Positions 1 to 4,578 of a DNA stretch of 8,214 nt are shown here, piece by piece. The notes beneath the pieces were generated by a model. It was not told the origin of the DNA. It made no database searches and worked only from the letters and a program-made list of their open reading frames with translations. The position numbers were made by a program, and so were the translations under genes. Within the stretch, counting starts at the first letter, position 1, and each line of letters starts with the position of its first letter. The DNA lies in the NCBI GenBank assembly GCA_021823945.1, contig JAKALW010000039.1:1-8214 (forward strand), in the 5' to 3' direction. This DNA is from Microcaldota archaeon. Lineage in GTDB: Archaea; Micrarchaeota; Micrarchaeia; Anstonellales; VGKX01.

Positions 1-155
1 CTCGTATAGCTATGGCAGCTGGGCCGGGCGCAATAGCTTTTGGCAGTCCCAATTCCCCAAGCACCACAGTAAGCGCAAGCGCGGACGGTACATACGTAAT
101 AACGCTTACAGCAATAGACGCGGCGGGCTTTGATGTGCAGCCGAACAGCCGCTAA
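1..155 (+). CDS. C-terminal end of a surface protein with a PKD/Ig-like domain (partial)
   Basis: The frame beginning at base 3 is open to a TAA at 153-155 and gives 50 residues; the start lies outside the window. The residues include GPGAIAFGSPNSP, then TTVSASADGTYVITLTAIDAAG. This is the usual end of a PKD/K319-like beta-sandwich repeat, with a G-P-G turn, an F-x-x-P-N strand and a D-G-T-Y-x-x-x-L-T-x-x-D strand. Such repeats are found in secreted or cell-surface adhesion and S-layer-like proteins. The protein stops seven residues after the domain, with no C-terminal membrane anchor, so any anchor would have to be elsewhere. The domain type is fairly clear; the function of the whole protein cannot be read from this fragment. 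Confidence 0.62.
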   Translation, partial: RIAMAAGPGAIAFGSPNSPSTTVSASADGTYVITLTAIDAAGFDVQPNSR

Positions 156-161
156 TCTGCC

Positions 162-184
162 TCTTTTTTTCCTTTTATTTTTTT
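162..184 (+). terminator. Oligo-T terminator after the PKD-domain gene
   Basis: Starting seven bases after the stop codon, T-runs of seven, four and seven lie within about 20 bases, broken only by CC and A. Clustered T-tracts on the coding strand are the usual archaeal termination signal, and no hairpin is needed. The converging hydrolase gene ends at 234. Confidence 0.6.
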
Positions 185-233
185 GTGCCCGCGGCTTGCT
201 GGAAAAAGCCATTGAGCTTCCGCGTATTGCAAT

Positions 234-818
234 TCAGGGCAACAGCGCCTGAAGTATTTCCGCGGTTTTCCTGACCTTCCCAATCCTTGGAAAAACATGC
301 CTTATCGACATGTTGTGCGCCTCCTCGGACATTGAGGACATGGCGTCCTCGGCAAACACCTGGTTGTAGCCGTATTCATAGGCGAACCGCGCAGTGCTTT
401 CCACGCCGTAATTTGTGGCAATGCCGCACAGGACTATGGTTTTGATGCCGCGGCGCCTTAGCTGCAAGTCAAGCTCAGTGCCGTAGAACGCGCCCCACTG
501 TTTTTTCACAATGATTATGTCTCCTTCCCTGGGCCTCATCTCATCCACGAATTCTGACCAGTCCGCCGGCATTTGCGCGGGCGCGCTCCAATGTTCGTCT
601 GAAAGCGGGCTCAGCCTGTCCGCGCCACTGGCGGTTACGTGGACCAGGAAAACCTGCATGCCTGCTTTCCTGAAAGCTTCGGCGAGCTTGGCTGAATTGG
701 CAATGACAGCACCTGCGCTGTGCGGCCTTGTTTCCCTGGAGGCAATGCCTTTCTGTAGGTCTATAACTATCAATGCCGTGCTTTTCCTGTCAATCTGAAA
801 CTCTTCGGTTTCTAACAT
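234..818 (-). CDS. Isochorismatase-family (cysteine hydrolase superfamily) protein, YecD-like
   Basis: The protein has 194 residues, full length for the isochorismatase-like alpha/beta hydrolase fold. The catalytic Asp is D20 in ALIVIDLQ and the Lys is K105 in VKKQWGAFYGTEL. The usual nucleophile region reads CGIATNYGVESTAR (131-144). At the position where nicotinamidases and related amidohydrolases carry Cys there is G138. From memory, E. coli YecD has the same GVESTAR sequence, and true isochorismatases also lack the Cys, so this is a known Cys-less branch and not decay. It is probably a cytosolic hydrolase of unknown substrate; isochorismate itself is not implied because no siderophore or menaquinone genes are nearby. 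The ATG at 816-818 is chosen because AAGGTGAT lies 4 bases upstream. It lies downstream of the 48-residue Cys/His gene, 79 bp away, and could be co-transcribed with it. Confidence 0.88.
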   Translation of the reverse strand: MLETEEFQIDRKSTALIVIDLQKGIASRETRPHSAGAVIANSAKLAEAFRKAGMQVFLVHVTASGADRLSPLSDEHWSAPAQMPADWSEFVDEMRPREGDIIIVKKQWGAFYGTELDLQLRRRGIKTIVLCGIATNYGVESTARFAYEYGYNQVFAEDAMSSMSEEAHNMSIRHVFPRIGKVRKTAEILQALLP

Positions 819-822
819 GTTA

Positions 823-829
823 TCACCTT
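823..829 (-). promoter_or_regulatory. Shine-Dalgarno site of the hydrolase gene
   Basis: The minus strand reads AAGGTGA followed by TAAC and then the ATG at 818. AGGTGAT is complementary to the archaeal 16S 3' end (AUCACCU core) and fixes the start codon. Confidence 0.7.
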
Positions 830-869
830 ATCTCGATTAGGCCACTTTGCCCAATGAGCGCTACGCAGG

Positions 870-880
870 TATTTTTTTAT
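870..880 (-). promoter_or_regulatory. Possible TATA-like box before the hydrolase gene
   Basis: The minus strand reads ATAAAAAAATA in the 79-bp gap between the small Cys/His gene and the hydrolase. A start site about 25 bp downstream would leave a leader of roughly 30 nt containing the Shine-Dalgarno site. This is weak evidence, because read-through from the upstream promoter would serve equally well. Confidence 0.35.
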
Positions 881-897
881 CAGCTTCCGGGAAGGCC

Positions 898-1044
898 CTA
901 TGCTTCAATCTCCCTTCTCTTGAGCGGCATGCCGTGCATGTTGCATCCAGTTGCCGAGCATGTCTTTGCCCCGGCAATCCATTGCTCCTCTGTGGCCGCT
1001 CCATGGCAGCTCCCATCGCATACATATACTGTTTTTTTTGCCAT
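898..1044 (-). CDS. 48-residue Cys/His (putative zinc-binding) protein
   Basis: A frame from ATG (1044-1042) to TAG (900-898) encodes 48 residues starting MAKKTVYVCDGSCHG. It has four cysteines, C9, C13, C29 and C34, with H14 and H37 beside them: C-x3-C-H, then C-S-A-T-G-C-N-M-H-G. Two paired Cys/His knuckles about 15 residues apart suggest one bound metal, most likely zinc. No named family is recognised, although the VYVC...C...C..H-G layout recalls small Cys-rich proteins of archaea (from memory). Support for expression is good: GGTGG lies 5 bases before the ATG, and a palindromic TATA box centres 37 bp upstream. The overlapping frames on both strands have neither. The tail after H37 is basic (PLKRRE). 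It may bind nucleic acid or a partner protein, but no function is assigned. It may be co-transcribed with the downstream hydrolase. Confidence 0.78.
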   Translation of the reverse strand: MAKKTVYVCDGSCHGAATEEQWIAGAKTCSATGCNMHGMPLKRREIEA

Positions 1045-1074
1045 TTTTTCCACCGGCCCTATTTGGCGCGGCGC

Positions 1075-1088
1075 CATATTTAAATATG
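1075..1088 (-). promoter_or_regulatory. Palindromic TATA box of the 48-residue gene
   Basis: CATATTTAAATATG is a perfect 14-bp palindrome with core TATTTAAATA, the same 10-mer found before the Fic gene at 7505-7514. Its centre is 37 bp before the ATG at 1044, leaving a leader of about 10-12 nt that holds the GGTGG Shine-Dalgarno site (1050-1054). Because it is symmetric it could also fire rightward towards the gene at 1169, giving a leader of about 60 nt. Confidence 0.68.
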
Positions 1089-1126
1089 ACTAATTTGGTC
1101 GCAAATAGGATATCTTTCAGCATCCG

Positions 1127-1134
1127 TTTTTAAG
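1127..1134 (+). promoter_or_regulatory. Possible TATA box of the cobalamin adenosyltransferase gene
   Basis: TTTTTAAG lies 35-42 bp before the ATG at 1169, leaving a leader of roughly 10-15 nt. No Shine-Dalgarno site precedes that ATG (CGAAATCCTTCC). The palindromic box at 1075-1088 is an alternative promoter. Confidence 0.4.
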
Positions 1135-1168
1135 AAAGGCGTAATAACCTTCTGCCCGAAATCCTTCC

Positions 1169-1765
1169 ATGGAAACAGAGATTCAGCCTCCTGCGAAACA
1201 GAGGAAGACCGGGCTTGTGCACGTGCTGACCGGCGACGGCAATGGCAAGACCACGTCGGCCATAGGCATAGTGGTGCGCGCTTCCGGAAGGGGCATGAAG
1301 GCCGCTTTCGTGCAGTTTTTGAAAAACGGGCTTTCAAGCGAGCTTGCGCCCATGCAGAGGATGGGGGTGGAAGTCGTGAGCGGCGCAAAATACAGCGAGA
1401 AGGACCTGAGCGCGGGGCAGCCGCAGGAAACAGTGTTCATGGCTTACAAAAGCTCGCTGAAGGCTGACGAGGGTGACAGGCAGCTTGCAAGAGCATCATT
1501 CGCCAAAGCCACTGGCTTTGCCCGTTCTGGCAAATACGACCTGGTTGTGCTTGACGGTATATTCGGCGCAGTGCGGGCCGGGCTCGTCACTGAGGCGGAC
1601 GTTCTCAATTTCCTGAGGGAAAAGGCGCCCAATTGCGAGTTGGTGCTTACCGGCAGGGGCGCGTCGCCAGCCATCGAGGCTGCGGCAGATTACGTCACTC
1701 ACGTTGAGAAAATCAAGCACCCTTTCGACATGGGCATGACGTCGCGTTGCGGCATTGATTACTGA
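1169..1765 (+). CDS. cobO: Cob(I)yrinic acid a,c-diamide adenosyltransferase (CobO/BtuR/CobA type)
   Basis: This enzyme transfers the 5'-deoxyadenosyl group of ATP to Co(I) of corrinoids, making coenzyme B12 forms for de novo synthesis or salvage. The 198 residues match the family length. The P-loop is GDGNGKTT (22-29), where most members have GxGKGKTT. The second core strand is DLVVLDGIFGAV (124-135), and the C-terminal signature is VLTGRGASP (159-167), then IKHPFD (182-187) and a terminal GIDY. Odd point: the acidic residue normally following LD (consensus LDE) is G130 here. From memory, the Salmonella CobA Glu at about this place helps bind Mg-ATP. The remaining motifs are intact, so the gene is not obviously dead. 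It stands alone with no other corrinoid genes in view, which suggests salvage. It converges with the transporter gene, 34 bp apart. Confidence 0.88.
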   Translation: METEIQPPAKQRKTGLVHVLTGDGNGKTTSAIGIVVRASGRGMKAAFVQFLKNGLSSELAPMQRMGVEVVSGAKYSEKDLSAGQPQETVFMAYKSSLKADEGDRQLARASFAKATGFARSGKYDLVVLDGIFGAVRAGLVTEADVLNFLREKAPNCELVLTGRGASPAIEAAADYVTHVEKIKHPFDMGMTSRCGIDY

Positions 1766-1771
1766 TTTTTT
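1766..1771 (+). terminator. Short T6 tract directly after the adenosyltransferase gene
   Basis: Six T residues abut the TGA stop codon in the 34-bp gap before the converging transporter gene. This fits an archaeal oligo-T terminator but is short. Confidence 0.4.
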
Positions 1772-1799
1772 GCCTGGAGACAAGGCCCGCCCGAACGCC

Positions 1800-2981
1800 T
1801 CAATCATGCAGGGATAGCGCCATGGGTATCAGCAGCGCGAACAGCGCCCCCGCGGCAATGAACGTGCCCTGGATGCCAACGATACCCATCAGCAGCCCTG
1901 CCGCCAGCGGGCCAAGCGTGTATCCCAGGTCCTTGAACGTGGCCATGGCACCTGTCATGGCAGTCTTGCCCCTGCCCATGATGTCTGACATCCTGGCGTA
2001 CAACGCGATGAATATCATTGTATAGCTCACTGTGAATGCCATTACTAAGGCGGCAGTAAGATACACGTTGCCCGAGAGCGGCATAAGCATCCCAGACACC
2101 ATGGCAAAAAACGCGGCGGCTGCCATTGACTTGCCAACGCCGTACTTGTCGGCCAGGTTTCCCATCGGCACTTCCAGCGCCACTGCCGGCAGCAGGGCAA
2201 CTGTCAGCATGATGCCTATTGTCGCGATTGGGATGCCCTGTTCGTGCAGAAATACCGCGAGGAACGCGTAGTAAACATTGATGAGGGCGTAAAACAGGAC
2301 TATCAGGAGAACCGTCTTCACGAACCTGTTGTCCCGCGCATGCGCAAGCAGGGCGGACATCTGGGCTTTCAGGGGGGCTTTTTTTGGCCTGGGCACCTCT
2401 TTCATGTATATGGTAACAGCTGCGAACGCAATCAGGCTTGTCAGCGCGAGAAGGTAGAATGGCAGGAAGAACGAAAGCGCGGCCGCCAGGCCGCCAAGCA
2501 TCGGCGAAAGCGCGGAGGCAAGGTCGTTCATGTCAGAAAAAAACCCGACCTCCTTCCCCTTCACGCCCTTGTCCACGTACGCGAAAATGCATGCCCAGGA
2601 CACAAGCCAGAGGATCGACGAGCAAATCCCCCTGATTACGCTCACAAGCAATAGTGACTGCAAAGTGCCTGCCGCAGGGTACAGGACCGCAAGCCCTGCG
2701 TATGCGAGCAATACAGCCTGCAAAACCCTCTTCACGTTCACCCGGCTCATAAGGAGGCCAAAAGGGATGTTAAGGAATATGCCCATCATGGTGGTCATTG
2801 AGAGGACTACGCCTGTCAGGAACAGGCTCCCGGTTATATTCTGCACGTATATCGAGAATATGGGGGCTGTCATGCCCCAGCCAAAGGTGTATATGAAGAA
2901 CACCATTGACAGGGGAAGTATGCCCCTCTTGAACTTGGAAACATGCCTTAAGTCGTTGAGTTCCCCGAACATAGGATTCAT
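1800..2981 (-). CDS. Major facilitator superfamily transporter
   Basis: The 393-residue protein is almost all hydrophobic, with about 12 predicted membrane helices in two halves joined by a basic loop (193-222, EVPRPKKAPLKAQ and following). The MFS motif A is well kept in the second half, GNLADKYGVGKS (274-285), and degenerate in the first half, GLLMSRVNVKRV (75-86). A motif C-like DLGYTLGPLAAGLL lies at 351-364. The layout resembles 12-helix drug or sugar efflux carriers driven by proton exchange, but the substrate cannot be read. Only ATG 2981 or ATG 2972 is available as a start: the frame runs back to a TAA near 3079 without another start codon, and neither ATG has a clear Shine-Dalgarno site. 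No TATA box lies at the usual distance, so the mRNA leader is probably over 100 nt. Confidence 0.88.
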   Translation of the reverse strand: MNPMFGELNDLRHVSKFKRGILPLSMVFFIYTFGWGMTAPIFSIYVQNITGSLFLTGVVLSMTTMMGIFLNIPFGLLMSRVNVKRVLQAVLLAYAGLAVLYPAAGTLQSLLLVSVIRGICSSILWLVSWACIFAYVDKGVKGKEVGFFSDMNDLASALSPMLGGLAAALSFFLPFYLLALTSLIAFAAVTIYMKEVPRPKKAPLKAQMSALLAHARDNRFVKTVLLIVLFYALINVYYAFLAVFLHEQGIPIATIGIMLTVALLPAVALEVPMGNLADKYGVGKSMAAAAFFAMVSGMLMPLSGNVYLTAALVMAFTVSYTMIFIALYARMSDIMGRGKTAMTGAMATFKDLGYTLGPLAAGLLMGIVGIQGTFIAAGALFALLIPMALSLHD

Positions 2982-3264
2982 CCAGCCGTCAATGACGCGC
3001 CCATGCCCGGCCTCATTGCTTGGTTGCTTGGCCAGGCTTTTTCTGCGGGAAAGCCCGCTGTTGCCAGGTTGTCGTGATTAACTCGGCCTTATTGATTCAG
3101 TTTATCGCCATCTTTTTTTAAGAATGCCCCTGCTTCCTTCCCTTTCAACAGCCGTGGGGCGCTTTTCGCCCTTTTCCATTTATTTGAATGAATCTTTCCG
3201 CCGGCGCGGCCAATTTCGCCGCCTGCAGCCGCAATGCGCCCATTTCCTCAGATACCAGTTAATG
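2982..3264. other. Gene-free stretch: probable structured leader of the MFS gene
   Basis: No convincing gene lies here. Two hairpins face the MFS gene. GCGGG-AAAG-CCCGC (3045-3058) has five G-C pairs and a 4-base loop. GCCCGGCC (3005-3012) pairs with GGCCAGGC (3030-3037), which in the minus-strand RNA gives seven Watson-Crick pairs plus one G-U. A minus-strand AT-rich candidate promoter (CTTAAAAAAAG, 3112-3122) would give a leader of about 110 nt. GCTTGG is repeated at 3018-3023 and 3026-3031. The stretch 3124-3260 is GC-rich and shows only open frames of 32 codons or fewer. Confidence 0.35.
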
Positions 3265-3277
3265 TTTTAAATTAATA
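3265..3277 (+). promoter_or_regulatory. TATA box of the lipoprotein gene
   Basis: TTTTAAATTAATA centres about 57 bp before the ATG at 3327. Transcription would start near 3295, leaving a leader of about 30 nt that contains the Shine-Dalgarno site GAGGTG (3316-3321), 5 bases before the ATG. The sequence also reads as an AT-rich box leftward. Confidence 0.62.
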
Positions 3278-3291
3278 CTAAAATAGTATTA
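3273..3291. promoter_or_regulatory. Operator-like perfect palindrome over the lipoprotein promoter
   Basis: TAATACTA-AAA-TAGTATTA has 8-bp arms that match exactly around a 3-bp centre. It starts inside the TATA box and ends where transcription should begin. A dimeric repressor bound here would block TBP/TFB or polymerase. The regulator is not identified and no regulator gene adjoins it. Confidence 0.55.
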
Positions 3292-3326
3292 CTTGTTAAA
3301 AGCTTAACCTGCTTAGAGGTGGGATT

Positions 3327-3800
3327 ATGAAAAATTTGATATTTGCGCTGATGGCAATCAGCCTGTTGGTGCTCGGCTGCACAAGCACGCAACAGTCCTT
3401 GTCAGCCCAGAACACAACTAACTCCATGCAATCCAATTCAAGCCCAGGGGCGGGCGCGAAGGCGCCAAGCCTGATAGGCTCTAAATTCACCGACTGGAAG
3501 TATTACCCAATGGCAAATCCGATTGCCCCCGGCCCAATTTCGGCCAAGGCGCAGGCGGCCCTGAACGTCTTCACTGTTGGCCAGGCGCAGCAGCCCGATG
3601 GGTCGCTGCTTGTCACTGTCACTGACAATGCGGACAATACTGTAAGCAACTTCACTGTCAAGGCGGGCGAAACCCTTTATTTCTCGGACGGCTACGCAGG
3701 CGACGATGTGGCCAATGAGAAAGATACGACCCTGGTGGACGACCACTTCGTGCTGGTCGACGGCAACAACACCATAGTCGGTGTGCTCGACACGCCGTAA
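3327..3800 (+). CDS. Predicted secreted lipoprotein of unknown function
   Basis: The 157 residues begin with a basic N-terminus, a hydrophobic core and a lipobox VLGC, so the mature protein probably starts at C18, lipid-anchored on the outer face of the membrane. Residues 19-45 are a Ser/Thr/Gln/Asn/Gly-rich linker without structure signals (TSTQQSLSAQ, then SPGAGAK). The rest (46-157) looks like a small beta-rich domain with LLVTVTDNADNTVSNFTVKAGETLYFSDG and many Asp near the end (YAGDDVANEKD, LVDDHFVLVDGNN). The acidic turns could bind calcium, but no canonical loop is seen. No family is recognised. The ATG has GAGGTG 5 bases upstream and is clearly the start. It is a single gene with its own TATA box, an operator-like palindrome and a strong terminator, which suggests regulated expression. 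Confidence 0.78.
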   Translation: MKNLIFALMAISLLVLGCTSTQQSLSAQNTTNSMQSNSSPGAGAKAPSLIGSKFTDWKYYPMANPIAPGPISAKAQAALNVFTVGQAQQPDGSLLVTVTDNADNTVSNFTVKAGETLYFSDGYAGDDVANEKDTTLVDDHFVLVDGNNTIVGVLDTP

Positions 3801-3857
3801 TCACGGCGCACCGGGGCTAAGAAAGAAAGTAGTCAAGTTCCAAGCCAGCTAAAGCAA

Positions 3858-3923
3858 AGGGGCACATAGTGCCCTTCCCCAAGCAGGCTATGCGCGGAGA
3901 CATCCGTGCCCTGCCTTTTTTTT
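3858..3923 (+). terminator. Two stacked hairpins and T8 tract: terminator or structured 3' RNA
   Basis: Hairpin 1 (3858-3876): AGGGGCAC and GTGCCCTT pair around the loop ATA, 8 bp including one G-U. Hairpin 2 (3883-3914): outer stem GCAGG (3883-3887) with CCTGC (3910-3914), a CTAT bulge, and inner stem GCGCGGA (3892-3898) with TCCGTGC (3903-3909) around the loop GACA. One base later comes T8 (3916-3923). The form is that of a bacterial intrinsic terminator, unusual for archaea, where T-tracts suffice. It begins 58 bp after the lipoprotein stop codon. No TATA box precedes it, so it is more likely a 3' UTR structure or processed RNA than an independent gene. Confidence 0.6.
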
Positions 3924-3929
3924 GCATGG

Positions 3930-4403
3930 TTATTTTCTTACGCGCGCAATTAGCGCGCCATTGGCTTTTTGCATTTCCTGCGGGGATACCTTCACAAGCG
4001 AGTTTTCAGACCCGCCGCCAGCATAGATGAATTCCCTTTCCATCACCCTCGGGTCCATGACAAAGCGCGCGGCATAGCCAAAGGGCGGCGTGCCTCCGCA
4101 CGGATAGCCTGTCTTCTCGAATATCTGCTCCGGGCTCGCTATTTTGGGCCTCTCAATATCTAAGGCGCGGGAAACGAACTTTGCGCTTGCCCTGTACTCG
4201 CCTTTGACTATGGCGACAATAAGATTGCCATCCACGTCAAGCATGCAAATGCTTTTTGCAAAGTCCCCGGCACTCGCATTGGCTGCCAGAGCAGCTTCGG
4301 CTACAGAGTGGCACGACTGACTGAATGAGATGTGCTGCGCCACTATGCCTTTTTCAAGGATGAACGCCTTGAGCTTTTCCTCGTATGCCGGTTGGGATTC
4401 CAT
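3930..4403 (-). CDS. YbaK/EbsC-type aminoacyl-tRNA editing protein
   Basis: Members of this family deacylate mischarged tRNAs in trans, for example Ala- or Cys-tRNA(Pro), in the cytosol. The 157 residues span one whole editing domain. K50 in DFAKSICMLD sits where the family's essential Lys is found. GYPCGGTPPFGY (99-110) is the conserved GG-x-P-P-F-G substrate-pocket loop, and YAGGGSENSLVKVSPQEM (126-143) is the typical closing strand and helix (YxGGGxxxxxxxxSP). Which tRNA and amino acid are edited cannot be decided from the sequence. The ATG at 4403 has no Shine-Dalgarno site, but a TATA box ends 22 bp upstream, so the transcript is probably leaderless. It converges with the lipoprotein gene and is divergent from the methyltransferase gene. 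Confidence 0.87.
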   Translation of the reverse strand: MESQPAYEEKLKAFILEKGIVAQHISFSQSCHSVAEAALAANASAGDFAKSICMLDVDGNLIVAIVKGEYRASAKFVSRALDIERPKIASPEQIFEKTGYPCGGTPPFGYAARFVMDPRVMEREFIYAGGGSENSLVKVSPQEMQKANGALIARVRK

Positions 4404-4424
4404 GGCGCATTTTCAGCGCTGGCG

Positions 4425-4435
4425 CTTTTTATTTG
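4425..4435 (-). promoter_or_regulatory. TATA box of the YbaK-type gene, leaderless spacing
   Basis: The minus strand reads CAAATAAAAAG, 22-32 bp before the ATG at 4403, so transcription should begin at or next to the start codon. Between box and start lies a small inverted repeat, AGCGC-TG-GCGCT (4415-4426), which could be an operator or chance. Confidence 0.6.
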
Positions 4436-4548
4436 ATTGTAACAATTTGGGTCAGTGTCCCGTGCAGCCCGCTGAAAATGTTTTTGCCTTTTCCCAGTGC
4501 TTCCGCGGCAAAACAAAGACGGCTGGAATAAACGCCATATCGTGTTAG

Positions 4549-4557
4549 TTTATATAA
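4549..4557 (+). promoter_or_regulatory. TATA box of the methyltransferase gene, leaderless spacing
   Basis: TTTATATAA lies 22-30 bp before the ATG at 4579. No Shine-Dalgarno site precedes the ATG (CGAAACAAGACGC). Leaderless transcription is the simplest reading. The roughly 110 bp between this box and the divergent YbaK promoter show no gene. Confidence 0.65.
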
Positions 4558-4578
4558 TTTTGTGGCGAAACAAGACGC

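Noticed and set aside
403..407. Reading the Cys-to-Gly position of the hydrolase as a dead gene
   Set aside because: The frame is intact with a good ribosome site, and known members such as YecD and true isochorismatases also lack that Cys.
773..1123. Several frames of 60-106 codons on both strands around the 48-residue gene
   Set aside because: None has a Shine-Dalgarno site or recognisable product, and all overlap the better supported 898-1044 gene.
2244..2654. Open frame of 136 codons on the plus strand
   Set aside because: It is antisense to the MFS gene, with a low-complexity Arg/Lys/Glu/Gln product typical of a reverse-frame shadow.
2530..3081. Open frame of 183 codons on the plus strand
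   Set aside because: It lies mostly antisense to the MFS gene, whose protein has clear membrane helices and motif A. The plus-strand product has no recognisable domain and no ribosome site.
3145..3243. 32-codon minus-strand frame with an AT-rich box about 26 bp upstream
   Set aside because: The promoter spacing is attractive, but the product (MGALRLQAAKLAAP...) is featureless and there is no usable ribosome site. It may be chance within the MFS leader.
3942..3958. GCGCGC-AATTA-GCGCGC repeat as a regulatory element
   Set aside because: It lies in the final codons of the YbaK-type gene and is explained by Ala/Arg codons. GCGCGC is self-complementary, so such pairs arise easily.
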